A stretch of DNA of 64,000 nt. Source: Streptomyces griseosporeus. Lineage in GTDB: Bacteria; Actinomycetota; Actinomycetes; Streptomycetales; Streptomycetaceae. The stretch is from positions 330,652-394,651 of the forward strand of contig NZ_BNBR01000009.1 of the NCBI RefSeq assembly GCF_014656055.1. The letters are read 5' to 3'. Position 1 is the first letter of the stretch. Every line of letters begins with the position of its first letter. Made by a program: the position numbers and the translations under genes. Positions 17,736 through 26,223 of this stretch are shown piece by piece. The notes beneath the pieces were generated by a model. That model was given only the letters and a program-made list of their open reading frames with translations, was not told the origin of the DNA and did no database searches.

Positions 17736-17798
17736 ATGAACACGTGTACGAACACCGGTTGCACCCGGGAGCAGCGGAGGAGGCAGGGAAGCACGTGA
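17736..17798 (+). CDS. Possible 20-codon upstream reading frame
   Basis: ATG at 17736 opens MNTCTNTGCTREQRRRQGST, ending in a TGA that overlaps the GTG start of the next gene (GTGA at 17795). A frame that reaches exactly into the next start could be a translated leader. It is very short and has no clear ribosome site, so it may be chance. Confidence 0.25.
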   Translation: MNTCTNTGCTREQRRRQGST

Positions 17799-19372
17799 CC
17801 GAGGGGGCCGGCCTGCGCGCCGGGGACCTGCCGGACGACCTGACGGCGGCGGAGGCCGGCATGTGGCAGGCGTTCCGCAACGGCAGCCTGTACGACCTGA
17901 GCGCCGGGGACCCGGTGGTGGACGATCCGCACGGCGGGCACCCCTGGGGGCCCGAGCGGACGGTGCGGGCGCGGATCGTCGCCTGGCTGCTGCTGGACGG
18001 CCCGCCCGCGCTGGCCGGCCGGGTCTCCTCGCTGAAGCTGGCCGGCGTGCAGATCAGCGGCACCCTGGACCTGGCGGGCGGCACGGTCGCGCCGTACGTC
18101 GAGATGCGCGGCTGCCGCTTCGAGCGGGAGATCCGGGTGCCGGAGGCGCACTTCACGACGGTACGGCTGGTGGACTGCTCGGTGCCCCGGCTGGAGGCCG
18201 CCCGGGTGCGCACCGAGGGCGACCTGCATCTGCCGCGCTGCCGGTTCCTCGGCGGCATCCGGCTCACCGACGCGCACATCGGCACCGACCTGATGCTCAA
18301 CCAGGCAGTCGTCCACCGCGACCGCAGCGGGCGGTCGATCGCCGCCGACGGCATGACGGTCGGGCAGGACCTCCAGGCGGAGATGCTGGAGTCGCACGGC
18401 GAGGTGAGCCTGCGCAGCGCGACGGTCGGCGTGTCGCTGAGTCTGCGCGGGGCGCGGCTGGCCAACCCGTACGCGCGGCTCGCACTGAACGCGCCCCAGC
18501 TGACCGTCGAGCGGACCCTGTACCTGACCCCGGCGGGCGTCGGCGGGCAGGCGCTCAGCGGGACCACTCCGGCGCAGGGCACGCGCATCCAGCGGTTCGA
18601 GTGCCGGGGCGGGGTGCGGCTGGACGACGGGCGGTTCGGGGACGCCGTCGACTTCGAGCAGGCCGGGTTCGTGCTCACCGACGAGCAGGAGCTGTCGCTG
18701 CGCCGGGTGCAGACGCCCGAGCTGCGCTTCCTCGGGGAGCGGCCGCAGCGCGGCCGGGTCGTGCTGTCCGGGGCGCGGATCGGCACCCTCGTCGACCGGG
18801 CCGGCGCCTGGCCGGGGCCCGGCAGCCTGCACATGGGCGGTTTCGCCTACGAGAGCCTGGTGCCGCAGGGCCCGTTCCCGCTGGACACGCGGCTGGAGTG
18901 GGTCGCGGCGGCCACCGCCGAGTACAACCCGGAGCCGTACGAGCGGCTGGCCGCGGTGCTGCGGTCGGCGGGCGAGGACGAGGACGCGCGCGAGGTGCTG
19001 CTCGCCAAGCAGCGGCGCCGCCGCGAGACACTGCCGCTCGCCGCCAAGCTGTGGGGGTACGCCCAGGACGTGACGGTCGCCTACGGCTACCGGCCGGGGC
19101 GGGCCGCGGTGTGGATGGCGGTGCTGTGGGCGGCCGGCGCCTGGGCCTTCGCCCACGCCGAGCATCCGCCGGTCAAGCCCGGCGAGCATCCGGCGTGGGA
19201 TCCGGCTCTGTTCACCCTGGATCTGCTCCTGCCCGTCATCGACCTCGGGCAGGCCGGGCAGTGGCAGCTGCGGGGCGGGTGGCAGTGGCTGGCCGCGGTG
19301 ATGATCATGCTGGGGTGGGTGCTGGCGACGACCGTGGCGGCGGGGGCGACGCGGCTGTTGCGGCGGAACTGA
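17795..19372 (+). CDS. Beta-helix-like repeat protein with C-terminal membrane segments
   Basis: The 525-residue product has an N-terminal helical part, then from about residue 70 to 360 a series of ~20-residue units of the form LxLxGxxIxGxLxLxGA (for example LKLAGVQISGTLDLAGGTVAP and MTVGQDLQAEMLESHGEVSLRSA), the pattern of a right-handed beta-helix. Near the C-terminus are two hydrophobic segments, AAVWMAVLWAAGAWAFAHA and WLAAVMIMLGWVLATTVAAG. Streptomycete relatives are often labelled membrane-associated oxidoreductase, but I see no nucleotide-binding or catalytic motif. GTG at 17795 was chosen for the aggaggcaggg upstream. It could be a membrane-tethered scaffold. Function unknown. Confidence 0.75.
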   Translation: MTEGAGLRAGDLPDDLTAAEAGMWQAFRNGSLYDLSAGDPVVDDPHGGHPWGPERTVRARIVAWLLLDGPPALAGRVSSLKLAGVQISGTLDLAGGTVAPYVEMRGCRFEREIRVPEAHFTTVRLVDCSVPRLEAARVRTEGDLHLPRCRFLGGIRLTDAHIGTDLMLNQAVVHRDRSGRSIAADGMTVGQDLQAEMLESHGEVSLRSATVGVSLSLRGARLANPYARLALNAPQLTVERTLYLTPAGVGGQALSGTTPAQGTRIQRFECRGGVRLDDGRFGDAVDFEQAGFVLTDEQELSLRRVQTPELRFLGERPQRGRVVLSGARIGTLVDRAGAWPGPGSLHMGGFAYESLVPQGPFPLDTRLEWVAAATAEYNPEPYERLAAVLRSAGEDEDAREVLLAKQRRRRETLPLAAKLWGYAQDVTVAYGYRPGRAAVWMAVLWAAGAWAFAHAEHPPVKPGEHPAWDPALFTLDLLLPVIDLGQAGQWQLRGGWQWLAAVMIMLGWVLATTVAAGATRLLRRN

Positions 19373-19482
19373 GGCGCATATGTGTGCGGGTGGGGAGGTT
19401 TTACCGTCCCTTGACCCAAGGTCGTACAACTTTCCACAGGTTGGGTGAAGTCCCTGGCGCCCGCCCGACCTGCGGCTTTTCA

Positions 19483-20577
19483 ATGGTCGACACCATGGCT
19501 CTGCTGCTCCCGTTCCTCCGCTCGGGCCGACCGGCCAGGACCGCTGCGCGCGGCGCCGGTGCGGTCGGTGCTTCCGGTGCTGCCGGTGTGTCTGGCGCTG
19601 CCGTTGCCCCCGGTGCTGCCGGTGCATCGGGTGCTTTCGACGGCGACGTGCTGCTCGACGCGCCCGACGCCCGGCTCGGGCCGGTGCTCGTCGCGGCCGC
19701 CCGCGGAGAGCACGCTCCGGCCGCGGCCCTGCTCGCCGCCACCGCGGAGCACGCCGAGTGGGAGCACCGCGACCGGTACGTACGCCGCCTCGCCGCGTTC
19801 GCCCGCTCCCGCCCCGACTGGTTCCGGACCTGGTCGGCCACCGCGCCCGACGACCCGGGCGCCCTGCTCGTCGGCGCGCAGCTGGCCGTCGACCGGGCCT
19901 GGGACTCCCCCGCCCGTGCCGAGCTGCTGCGTCAGGTCAGCCCGCTGATCACCGCCGCGGCGGGCGGCGACCACCGCGACCCGGTGCCCTGGCGCCTGGC
20001 CCTGGACCACGCGCGCGGCGCACGGGCCGGGCACCGGTACTTCGAGGAGCTGTGGGAGGCGGCGGTACGGCGTGCCCCGCACCACTACGGCTGCCATGTG
20101 GCCGCCCTGCGGTACCTGGCCGCCTCCTGGCACGGCGCCCACCGCGAGTGCCTCGACTTCGCCGAGCCGGCCGCGCAGGACGCGCCGGCGGACGCTTTGG
20201 TCCAGGCACTGCCCGTGCGGGCCGTCTTCGCCTACCTCACCGACGGCTGCGGTCCCGAGGTGCCCCGGGCGCGGCTCGACGCGGCGGCCGACCGGGCGGT
20301 CGCGCTGTCGTCCCGGCTGCCGGCGGCCGACCCGTGGCCCGCGCAGATCCGCAACCTGCTGGCGTACGTGCTGCTGCGGCTGGCCCGCCGGGCGGAGGCG
20401 CTGGAGCAGCTGCGGCTGACCGGGCCGTACGCGACGTCCTTCCCGTGGGAGCGGGTGTCGGAGGATCCGCTCGGGCACTTCCTGCGGGTGCGGGAGGCGC
20501 TGCGCGGGGCGTCCGGGGAGCCCGAGGAACGTCCGCTGAGGGGGCACGGCGGACCCGTGCGCTCCCTCGGCCATTAG
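19483..20577 (+). CDS. DUF4034-like protein with Ala/Gly/Ser-rich N-terminal segment
   Basis: The 364-residue product begins with a hydrophobic stretch (MALLLPFL), then ~30 residues of Gly/Ala/Ser/Val repeats encoded with unusually many codons ending in T (ggtgct, tctggc). A helical region follows: RYVRRLAAFARSRPDWFRTW, ALLVGAQLAVDRAWD and HHYGCHVAALRYLAASWHGAHRECLDFAEPAA. That pattern resembles DUF4034, a TPR-like streptomycete family of unknown function. The start is ATG 19483 or ATG 19495; neither has a clear ribosome site. The next gene starts 11 bp downstream. Confidence 0.65.
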   Translation: MVDTMALLLPFLRSGRPARTAARGAGAVGASGAAGVSGAAVAPGAAGASGAFDGDVLLDAPDARLGPVLVAAARGEHAPAAALLAATAEHAEWEHRDRYVRRLAAFARSRPDWFRTWSATAPDDPGALLVGAQLAVDRAWDSPARAELLRQVSPLITAAAGGDHRDPVPWRLALDHARGARAGHRYFEELWEAAVRRAPHHYGCHVAALRYLAASWHGAHRECLDFAEPAAQDAPADALVQALPVRAVFAYLTDGCGPEVPRARLDAAADRAVALSSRLPAADPWPAQIRNLLAYVLLRLARRAEALEQLRLTGPYATSFPWERVSEDPLGHFLRVREALRGASGEPEERPLRGHGGPVRSLGH

Positions 20578-20588
20578 GCTTCTGCGTC

Positions 20589-21329
20589 GTGACCACCGTC
20601 CGGCTGCCCCTCTTCCCCCTGAACACGGTGCTGTTCCCGGGGCTCGTACTCCCTCTGAACGTCTTCGAGGAGCGATATCGCGCCATGATGCGCGAGCTGC
20701 TGAAGACCCCGGAGGACGAGCCCCGCCGGTTCGCCGTCGTGGCGATCCGCGACGGCCACGAGGTCGCGCCGAGCGAGCCCGGGATGCCCGAGCCGACCGC
20801 GCTGCCGCAGCGCGGGCCGACGGCCGGGTTCGGGCCGGATCCGGTGCGGGCCTTCCACGCCGTGGGCTGTGTGGCCGACGCGGCGACGGTACGGGAGCGG
20901 AGCGACGGCACGTTCGAGGTGCTGGCGACCGGGACGACGCGGGTGCGCCTGAAGTCGGTCGACGCGAGCGGGCCGTTCCTGGTCGCCGAGCTGGAACCGC
21001 TGGAGGAGGAGCCCGGCGAGGAGGCTGCCGCGCTGGCCGAGGGGGTGCTGCGGGCGTTCCGCCAGTACCAGAAGCGGCTGGCCGGGGCGCGGGAGCGGTC
21101 GCTGTCGACCGGGGCGGAGCTCCCGGACGAGCCGTCGGTGGTGTCGTACCTCGTCGCCGCGGCGATGATGCTGGACACGCCGACGAAGCAGCGGCTGCTG
21201 CAGGCGCCGGACACGGCGTCGCGGCTGCGGGACGAGCTGAAACTGCTTCGCGCGGAGACGGCGATCATCCGTAGTCTGCCGTCGCTGCCGGCGTCGGAGC
21301 TGACGCGCGGCCCGACGAGTCTGAACTGA
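20589..21329 (+). CDS. Lon N-terminal (substrate-binding) domain protein
   Basis: The 246-residue product consists of a LON substrate-binding domain without the AAA+ or protease parts of Lon. It opens RLPLFPLNTVLFPGLVLPLNVFEERYRAMMREL and shows FAVVAIRDGHE, FHAVGCVADAATV, EVLATGTTRVRL and a helical C-terminal half. Stand-alone proteins of this type are common in actinobacteria and their role is not settled; substrate recognition for proteolysis is the usual suggestion. GTG at 20589 starts only 11 bp after the previous stop. Confidence 0.88.
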   Translation: MTTVRLPLFPLNTVLFPGLVLPLNVFEERYRAMMRELLKTPEDEPRRFAVVAIRDGHEVAPSEPGMPEPTALPQRGPTAGFGPDPVRAFHAVGCVADAATVRERSDGTFEVLATGTTRVRLKSVDASGPFLVAELEPLEEEPGEEAAALAEGVLRAFRQYQKRLAGARERSLSTGAELPDEPSVVSYLVAAAMMLDTPTKQRLLQAPDTASRLRDELKLLRAETAIIRSLPSLPASELTRGPTSLN

Positions 21330-21345
21330 AGCTCGGGGATTTCGG

Positions 21346-21861
21346 ATGGCGAAGAAGGCGAAGAAGCAGGGTGAAGCCGGGTCCGGGGCCGGGGGTACGC
21401 CCGCGACGGTGGCACTGACGGCGGCGGGCGTGACGTATACGGTCCACGCCTACGACCACGACCCGAACCACCCCTCGTACGGCGAGGAGGCGGCCGAGGC
21501 GATGGGGGTGTCCCCCGAGCGGGTGTTCAAGACCCTGGTCGCCGATGTGGACGGGACGCTGACCGTGGCGGTCGTGCCGGTGGCGGGGTCGCTGGACCTC
21601 AAGGCGCTGGCGGCGGCGGTCGGGGGTAAGCGGGCGGCGATGGCGGATCCGGCGCTCGCGGAACGCACGACGGGGTACGTGCGGGGCGGGATCTCCCCGC
21701 TGGGCCAGCGCAAGAAGCTGCCGACGGTCCTGGACGACTCGGCGAAGGCCCACCCCACGATCTGCGTCTCGGCGGGCCGCCGGGGCCTGGAGGTCGAACT
21801 GTCGCCGGAGGACCTGGCAAAGCTCACGTCGGCGACACTGGCACCGATCGGCCGCGGGTGA
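21346..21861 (+). CDS. ybaK: YbaK/EbsC-type aminoacyl-tRNA deacylase
   Basis: The 171-residue product matches the YbaK group of trans-editing factors, which remove mischarged amino acid (typically Cys from tRNA-Pro). Visible are YDHDPNHPSYGEEAAEAMGVSPERVFKTLVAD, VAVVPVAGSLDLKALAAAVGGKRAAMADP with the catalytic lysine, and TGYVRGGISPLGQRKKLPTVLD. It has a short Lys-rich N-terminus (MAKKAKKQGEAG). The gene lies 16 bp after the Lon-domain gene, suggesting cotranscription, and is followed by a repeat-rich spacer. Confidence 0.9.
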   Translation: MAKKAKKQGEAGSGAGGTPATVALTAAGVTYTVHAYDHDPNHPSYGEEAAEAMGVSPERVFKTLVADVDGTLTVAVVPVAGSLDLKALAAAVGGKRAAMADPALAERTTGYVRGGISPLGQRKKLPTVLDDSAKAHPTICVSAGRRGLEVELSPEDLAKLTSATLAPIGRG

Positions 21862-21885
21862 CGCTGCGGGTGGGTGGGCGGTTGC

Positions 21886-21908
21886 TCGCGCAGTTCCCCG
21901 CGCCCCTG
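21886..21908. repeat. Dispersed 23-bp repeat, copy 2 (intergenic)
   Basis: Identical over 23 bases to 6435-6457 inside trpM. Here it lies 25 bp past the ybaK stop, at the start of a gene-free region. Confidence 0.85.
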
Positions 21909-21986
21909 AATGCCTGCGGCGGCCCGCGCGGGGCTGTGGGTGGCTGATGTAGCGCGCTCTGGTGGTGGGTGGGTCGGGGCCGCGCC

Positions 21987-22072
21987 GGGGGGTGTCCGTC
22001 CTCGGTGCGCCGCTGGGTACGGTCAAATTCGTGCCGCTTCTTTCCGGCGCCCGCTGCGGGCGGACACCCCCC
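21987..22072. other. Structured intergenic element closed by a 12-bp inverted repeat
   Basis: Bases 21987-21998 (ggggggtgtccg) are perfectly complementary to 22061-22072, enclosing 62 bases that include a short AT-richer stretch (tcaaattc). The whole could fold as one long hairpin in RNA or DNA. It lies in a 510-bp gene-free spacer between convergent genes. Whether it is transcribed is unknown. Confidence 0.6.
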
Positions 22073-22170
22073 GACACGTCCCCTTCCCGCCGTACGCGTC
22101 TACCGCCCGCCGTGGCTGCGGCAGGCCGCCCCGCTGGGCCGGCGCCCACCCGGCAGCGGCGGGCCGCACG

Positions 22171-22248
22171 CCGACCTAGCTGCGGGCGGCCGCACGCATG
22201 GACGCCCCTCCGACGTAGCTGCGGGCAGTCGTGCCGCTGGGGCGGCAC
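22171..22248. repeat. Imperfect direct repeat and perfect stem-loop in the spacer
   Basis: The motif ccgac(c/g)tagctgcgggc occurs at 22171-22187 and again at 22210-22226, 39 bases apart. Right after the second copy is a perfect 7-bp stem-loop, gtgccgc-tggg-gcggcac (22231-22248). The remaining spacer bases 22249-22371 show no gene. I recall similar tagctgcgggc elements between genes in other streptomycetes; this was not searched. Confidence 0.6.
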
Positions 22249-22371
22249 GGGTGGGCGCAGCGGCACCCCGTCGCGCCGGGCTGCGCGACCCACCCCCGGC
22301 CCGCACCAGCGCCGGGGGCGGCTGCAGCTCCGGGTCGTGTCACACCCGTAGCGTCGGGCGCAGTGGCAGCG

Positions 22372-23004
22372 TCAGGGCTGGGGTGGGCCGTAGAGGTCCG
22401 GGTCGCGGGGGCCGAAGAGGGCCGTCAGGCCCAGGTGGGCCAGGAGGGCCGCCAGGGGCCAGGCCAGGAGGGCGCCCTTCGCGCCCAGCTCCAGGGGGCC
22501 GGAGAACGTCACCCCCTTGCCCACCTCCTTCGCGTGGGCGATCAGGTCGGACGTCGGGCCGAGCCACATGCCCACCCGCCACGCCACCACCGCGCCGAGC
22601 AGCCCGCCGAGGCCCAGCCCCACCACCAGCGGAACCCCGCCCCGGCGCCGCCACGCGAAGACCGCCGCCGCGCTGACCACACCGAATGCCAGCGCGAGCA
22701 GCGTGAACGTTCCGTCCACCCCGATCGCCTGCTCGCCCTCGGGATCCTTGGCGTAGACGACCCAGCTGCCGTCCATCTCGTCCCCGACCCGCGGCACGTG
22801 CGGCGCCAGCCACCACCACAGCACCCCGAGCAGCGCCCCGAGCACGGTCACGGCCACCGTCACGACGGCGGCCTCCCGCAGTTCGGTCTTCATCCCGGGC
22901 CCGTCCTGTCCGTACGTGACGACGTGCGGCGCCGGATATCCGTATCCGTCGGACGCCGGCTGCTGGGACTGGTCATGCGGAGGCGGAGTCAGCGGTGCGG
23001 TCAC
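22372..23004 (-). CDS. Four-helix membrane protein, possibly DUF2567-like
   Basis: The 210-residue product has a Pro/Gln/Ser-rich N-terminus and about four hydrophobic segments: VVTVAVTVLGALLGVLWWWLAP, FTLLALAFGVVSAAAVFAW, VGLGLGGLLGAVVAW and LLAWPLAALLAHLGLTALF. An extracytoplasmic segment DEMDGSWVVYAKDPEGEQAIGVDG lies between the first two. The arrangement resembles DUF2567 proteins of actinobacteria, with modest certainty. GTG at 23004 (VTAPLTPPPHDQ) was chosen; GTG 23010 adds two residues. It follows the ABC permease gene by 34 bp on the same strand. Confidence 0.65.
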   Translation of the reverse strand: MTAPLTPPPHDQSQQPASDGYGYPAPHVVTYGQDGPGMKTELREAAVVTVAVTVLGALLGVLWWWLAPHVPRVGDEMDGSWVVYAKDPEGEQAIGVDGTFTLLALAFGVVSAAAVFAWRRRGGVPLVVGLGLGGLLGAVVAWRVGMWLGPTSDLIAHAKEVGKGVTFSGPLELGAKGALLAWPLAALLAHLGLTALFGPRDPDLYGPPQP

Positions 23005-23038
23005 CCCCACATCGTGCCAGGTGCGTCCCGGCGGCGCG

Positions 23039-23860
23039 TCACCGGACGGCGGCCCGGCGGTAGGCCCAGGTCGCGACGGCCAGCGAGGCCACCCCGACCC
23101 CGGCGCAGACGGCCAGGTCGCCGAGGACGTACCCCCAGTGCGGGTGTGCCCCGAAGGTGCGGGCGAGCGCCTCGACACCGTACGTCGAGGGCAGCAGGTC
23201 GCGGGCCAGCCGGACGGCCTCCGGCATGCGGTCGGCCGGCAGGACGCCCAGCAGCAGCGCCGCGGACATGCCCAACTGGCCGAGGAGTGTCGCCAGTTCG
23301 GGGCGGGGGGCGAGCAGGCCGCAGGCCGCTCCGAGGCCGGACAGCGCGGCGCCCGCCAGCGGGATCACCGCCGCCAGCACCCACAGGTGGGTGAGGGGGA
23401 GGCCGAAGAGGACGCAGCCGAAGACCGCCGTGATCACCGTGCCGGGCACGGTGAAGGAGGCGTAGGCCGCCGCCGCGCCCAGCACGACCGCCGCGGGCGG
23501 CACCGGCAGCGTGGCGTAGTGGTCGAGGCCGCCGCTCGCGCGGAGCTGGCCGAAGTACTGGGCGAGGAGGTTCAGTGCCACGAAGGCCACGACCAGGACC
23601 GCCGAGCCGGCCACCACCGACTCGGCCTCGCTGCCGCCGTCCACCACCCCGCGCATCATGATCAGGATGCCGATGGACTGGAACGTCGCCACGAACAGGA
23701 GCGGGATCCTCGCCACCCGGGCCCGGGACAGCTGGGCCCGGTAGACGGCGCCGAGCGCGGGCCACAGGCGCGTGCGCGGGCCCAGCTCGGCCTCGCCGCG
23801 GGCCTGCTCCGGCACGCCCCGGGTGCTGCTCTGCAGGACCTCGGCGGGTACGACACTCAC
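23039..23860 (-). CDS. ABC-2 type exporter permease
   Basis: The 273-residue product has six hydrophobic segments typical of ABC-2 (DrrB-like) permeases, beginning after a ~45-residue cytoplasmic N-terminus: IPLLFVATFQSIGILIMM, VVAGSAVLVVAFVALNLLA, VVLGAAAAYASFTVPGTVITAVFG, LWVLAAVIPLAGAALSGLG, LATLLGQLGMSAALLLGVL and a last helix near VCAGVGVASLAVATWAY. GTG at 23860 (VSVVPAEVLQ) has gaggagc upstream. It lies 31 bp after an ATP-binding gene and forms one exporter with it. The cargo is unknown. Confidence 0.85.
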   Translation of the reverse strand: MSVVPAEVLQSSTRGVPEQARGEAELGPRTRLWPALGAVYRAQLSRARVARIPLLFVATFQSIGILIMMRGVVDGGSEAESVVAGSAVLVVAFVALNLLAQYFGQLRASGGLDHYATLPVPPAAVVLGAAAAYASFTVPGTVITAVFGCVLFGLPLTHLWVLAAVIPLAGAALSGLGAACGLLAPRPELATLLGQLGMSAALLLGVLPADRMPEAVRLARDLLPSTYGVEALARTFGAHPHWGYVLGDLAVCAGVGVASLAVATWAYRRAAVR

Positions 23861-23891
23861 CTGGAGCTGCTCCTCTTCCCTACGGCTGCGC

Positions 23892-24911
23892 TCATGCCTT
23901 GACCAGTCCCTGCCGTGCGGCGCCCCCGAGGGCCAGGTACACGTCCTCCAGGCTGGGCGTGGCCAGCGTGAAGTCGTCGAGGGCGGCGAAGGCGGCACCG
24001 CCGGTGACGGTGGCGACCACCGTACGCGCCTCCTCGGGGGCCAGGCGGAGCGTCCAGCGGCGGCCGGACTCGGTCGCGCGGTCGCGCAGCGCGGCGACTT
24101 CCGGGACGTCCAGGGGGGCCTTCTCGCGCCAGACCAGTTCCACCCGGACCTCGCCGGCGACCTGTTCCTTCAGTCCGGCGGGAGTGTCGCAGGCGATGAC
24201 GCGGCCCTGGTCGAGGACGGCGACGCGGTCGAGGACGGTCTCGGCCTCGATGACGTTGTGGGTGACGAGCAGGACGGTGGTGCCGCGTTCGGCCCGGCGG
24301 CGGTCGACCGCCGACCAGACGGCCCTGCGGGCCACCGGGTCCATGCCGGTCGTGGGTTCGTCCAGGACCAGCAGGGGGCGCTCCCCGACGAGCGCGGTGG
24401 CGAAGCAGGCGAGGCGGCGCTGGCCGCCGGAGAGCTTCTTCAGCGGGCGGCCGGCGATCGGGGTGAGGCCGAGTTCGTCGAGAACGGCGTCCCGTTCCGC
24501 GCGGGCCCGCCGGGCGTCCAGGCCGCGCAGCCGGCCGGTGGTCTCGGCGGCGAGGGAGACGGTCAGCTCGTCCAGCGCGGTGGACTCCTGGCCCAGGTAG
24601 GCGAGGATGCGGGCGGCCCGCTCAGGGTGGCGGACGATGTCGTGGCCGAGGATCTCCACGCTGCCGGAGTCGGGGCGCATGAGGCCGGTCAGCTGGCGGA
24701 CCAGGGTGGACTTGCCGGCCCCGTTCGGGCCGAGGAGGCCGAAGATCTCACCCCGGCGGATGTCCAGCCGTACGTCGTCCGTGGCGCGGACCGCGGGGGT
24801 GCCGGGGGCTCCGCGGCGGGCGCGGACGGCCGGGTAGGTCTTGGTCAGTCCGCGCACGGCGCACACGACATCGTCCAGGGTGTGGATCGTCGGGGCCGGG
24901 CGCGTACTCAC
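23892..24911 (-). CDS. ABC exporter ATP-binding protein (DrrA-like)
   Basis: The 339-residue ATPase shows the Walker A GPNGAGKST, Q-loop YLGQES, signature LSGGQRR, Walker B LLVLDEP, and H-loop VTHN. An extra C-terminal ~100-residue domain (EVRVELVWREKAP to the end) is usual for DrrA-type proteins. The GTG start is at 24911. Between strand one and Walker A there is an insert with RARRGAPGTPAVRA. With the permease downstream it should form an exporter for a drug, lipid or other hydrophobic compound; the substrate cannot be inferred. Confidence 0.92.
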   Translation of the reverse strand: MSTRPAPTIHTLDDVVCAVRGLTKTYPAVRARRGAPGTPAVRATDDVRLDIRRGEIFGLLGPNGAGKSTLVRQLTGLMRPDSGSVEILGHDIVRHPERAARILAYLGQESTALDELTVSLAAETTGRLRGLDARRARAERDAVLDELGLTPIAGRPLKKLSGGQRRLACFATALVGERPLLVLDEPTTGMDPVARRAVWSAVDRRRAERGTTVLLVTHNVIEAETVLDRVAVLDQGRVIACDTPAGLKEQVAGEVRVELVWREKAPLDVPEVAALRDRATESGRRWTLRLAPEEARTVVATVTGGAAFAALDDFTLATPSLEDVYLALGGAARQGLVKA

Positions 24912-24996
24912 AAGGGACGAGACTACGGGGTCGGGAAGCTTTGCTCGCCTTTGGGGCGGCTTTCCGCCCCCGCTTCCGTCCCCGCTCCCCCGCCCG

Positions 24997-26223
24997 TCAT
25001 TCCGCCGCGGGCGCGTGCTCCGCCGCGGTGCGTACGTCGATCTCGCGCCAGAAGCCCGCCCGGATGGCGTAGCGGTCGTGCTCGTCGATCTGGTCGTCCT
25101 TGTGGGCGAGCAGGCCGAAGCGGGCGGCGTAGCGCAGCAGCTCGCCGTCGATGCGGTGCGGGATGCGCGGGTACATGCCGGACAGCCGCTGGAGGTGGCC
25201 CTGGTCGCCCAGTCGGGACATCCAGCGGCGGGCGAAGACCTGGCCGACCTCGTAGGGGTCGCCGCCGACGGTGGTGATGTCCTCCTCGCGGTCGGCCCAC
25301 CGCTGCTCGGCCGTGGTGAGCTGGGCGAGCGTCGGCATGGCGGCCACTTCGGGCGGCTCGGCGGGGACGCCGGGCCGGTCCACCCAGCCCTTGTCGGAGG
25401 ACCAGCGCAGGGTGGCGGTGGCGGGCTGCTGGACGGGCTGCGCCCCGGCCCGCAGCTCGGCGAGGTCCTTGGGGGTCGGGACGCCCTTGGCCACGGTGAC
25501 GCGCTCCGCCGAGCCGTTCCGCGCGGCGGCCGGGACCGGGTGCCGGGGTTCCTCGGCGGGCCGCTCGGGGGCGCTCGGGGCGAGCGCGGACTCCGGGAGC
25601 GGGGCGGAGAGGATCGCGGCGATCTCGGGGCGGGGCGCGGGCGGGGGTGCGCAGGCGCCGGAGGTCTCCTTGGCGCGTACGGCCTTGGTGATCCACGCCC
25701 GGTCCAGCACGCGCCGCTCGTCGGCCTCGGCGACGAGGTCCTCGGACTGGTTGTAGTCGCCGTCGGCGGCCTGGACGGCCCACAGGTGGACGGCGACGCC
25801 GTGTTCCTTGGCGGCCATCATGCCGGGCAGCAGGTCGCCGTCGCCCGTGACGAGGACGATGTCGGAGCAGGCGCGGTTGCGGGCCAGCTCGGTCAGCTCG
25901 GCGTGCATGGCGGCGTCCACGCCCTTCTGTGCCCAGCGGCCGTCGCTGCGGGTCAGGGCGCCGAGCCGGACGGTGACCCGGGGCATCACGCGCAGCCTGC
26001 GGTGCTCGGGCTGCGGGACGCGGTCGGGGGCGCCGTCGAACCAGTAGATGCGCAGCAGGGGCTGCTGGGTGTCCGATTCGGCGCGTTCCCGCAGGCCCTG
26101 GATGAGGGCGGTGTGGTCGACGGTGATCCGGGACCGGGAGGGCTCCCCGGCGAGGAGACTCGCGGCGGCCCCCAGCAGATACCCGGCGTCCACCAGGACG
26201 ATGCAGCGGTCCACGCGATCCAC
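24997..26223 (-). CDS. NYN-domain (PIN-like) putative ribonuclease
   Basis: The 408-residue product opens with a NYN domain, a PIN-like nuclease fold. Conserved acidic residues appear in CIVLVDAGYLLG, KGVDAAMHAELTELA and DIVLVTGDGDLLPGMMAAKEHG, spaced as in the family. A variable Pro/Ala-rich middle follows (residues ~210-290), then a C-terminal helical domain (DPYEVGQVFARRWMSRLGDQGHLQRLSGMYPRIPHRIDGELL) that resembles the OST-HTH/LOTUS-like tail often linked to NYN domains. The GTG start is at 26223. An RNA-cleaving role is inferred from the fold. Confidence 0.85.
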   Translation of the reverse strand: MDRVDRCIVLVDAGYLLGAAASLLAGEPSRSRITVDHTALIQGLRERAESDTQQPLLRIYWFDGAPDRVPQPEHRRLRVMPRVTVRLGALTRSDGRWAQKGVDAAMHAELTELARNRACSDIVLVTGDGDLLPGMMAAKEHGVAVHLWAVQAADGDYNQSEDLVAEADERRVLDRAWITKAVRAKETSGACAPPPAPRPEIAAILSAPLPESALAPSAPERPAEEPRHPVPAAARNGSAERVTVAKGVPTPKDLAELRAGAQPVQQPATATLRWSSDKGWVDRPGVPAEPPEVAAMPTLAQLTTAEQRWADREEDITTVGGDPYEVGQVFARRWMSRLGDQGHLQRLSGMYPRIPHRIDGELLRYAARFGLLAHKDDQIDEHDRYAIRAGFWREIDVRTAAEHAPAAE

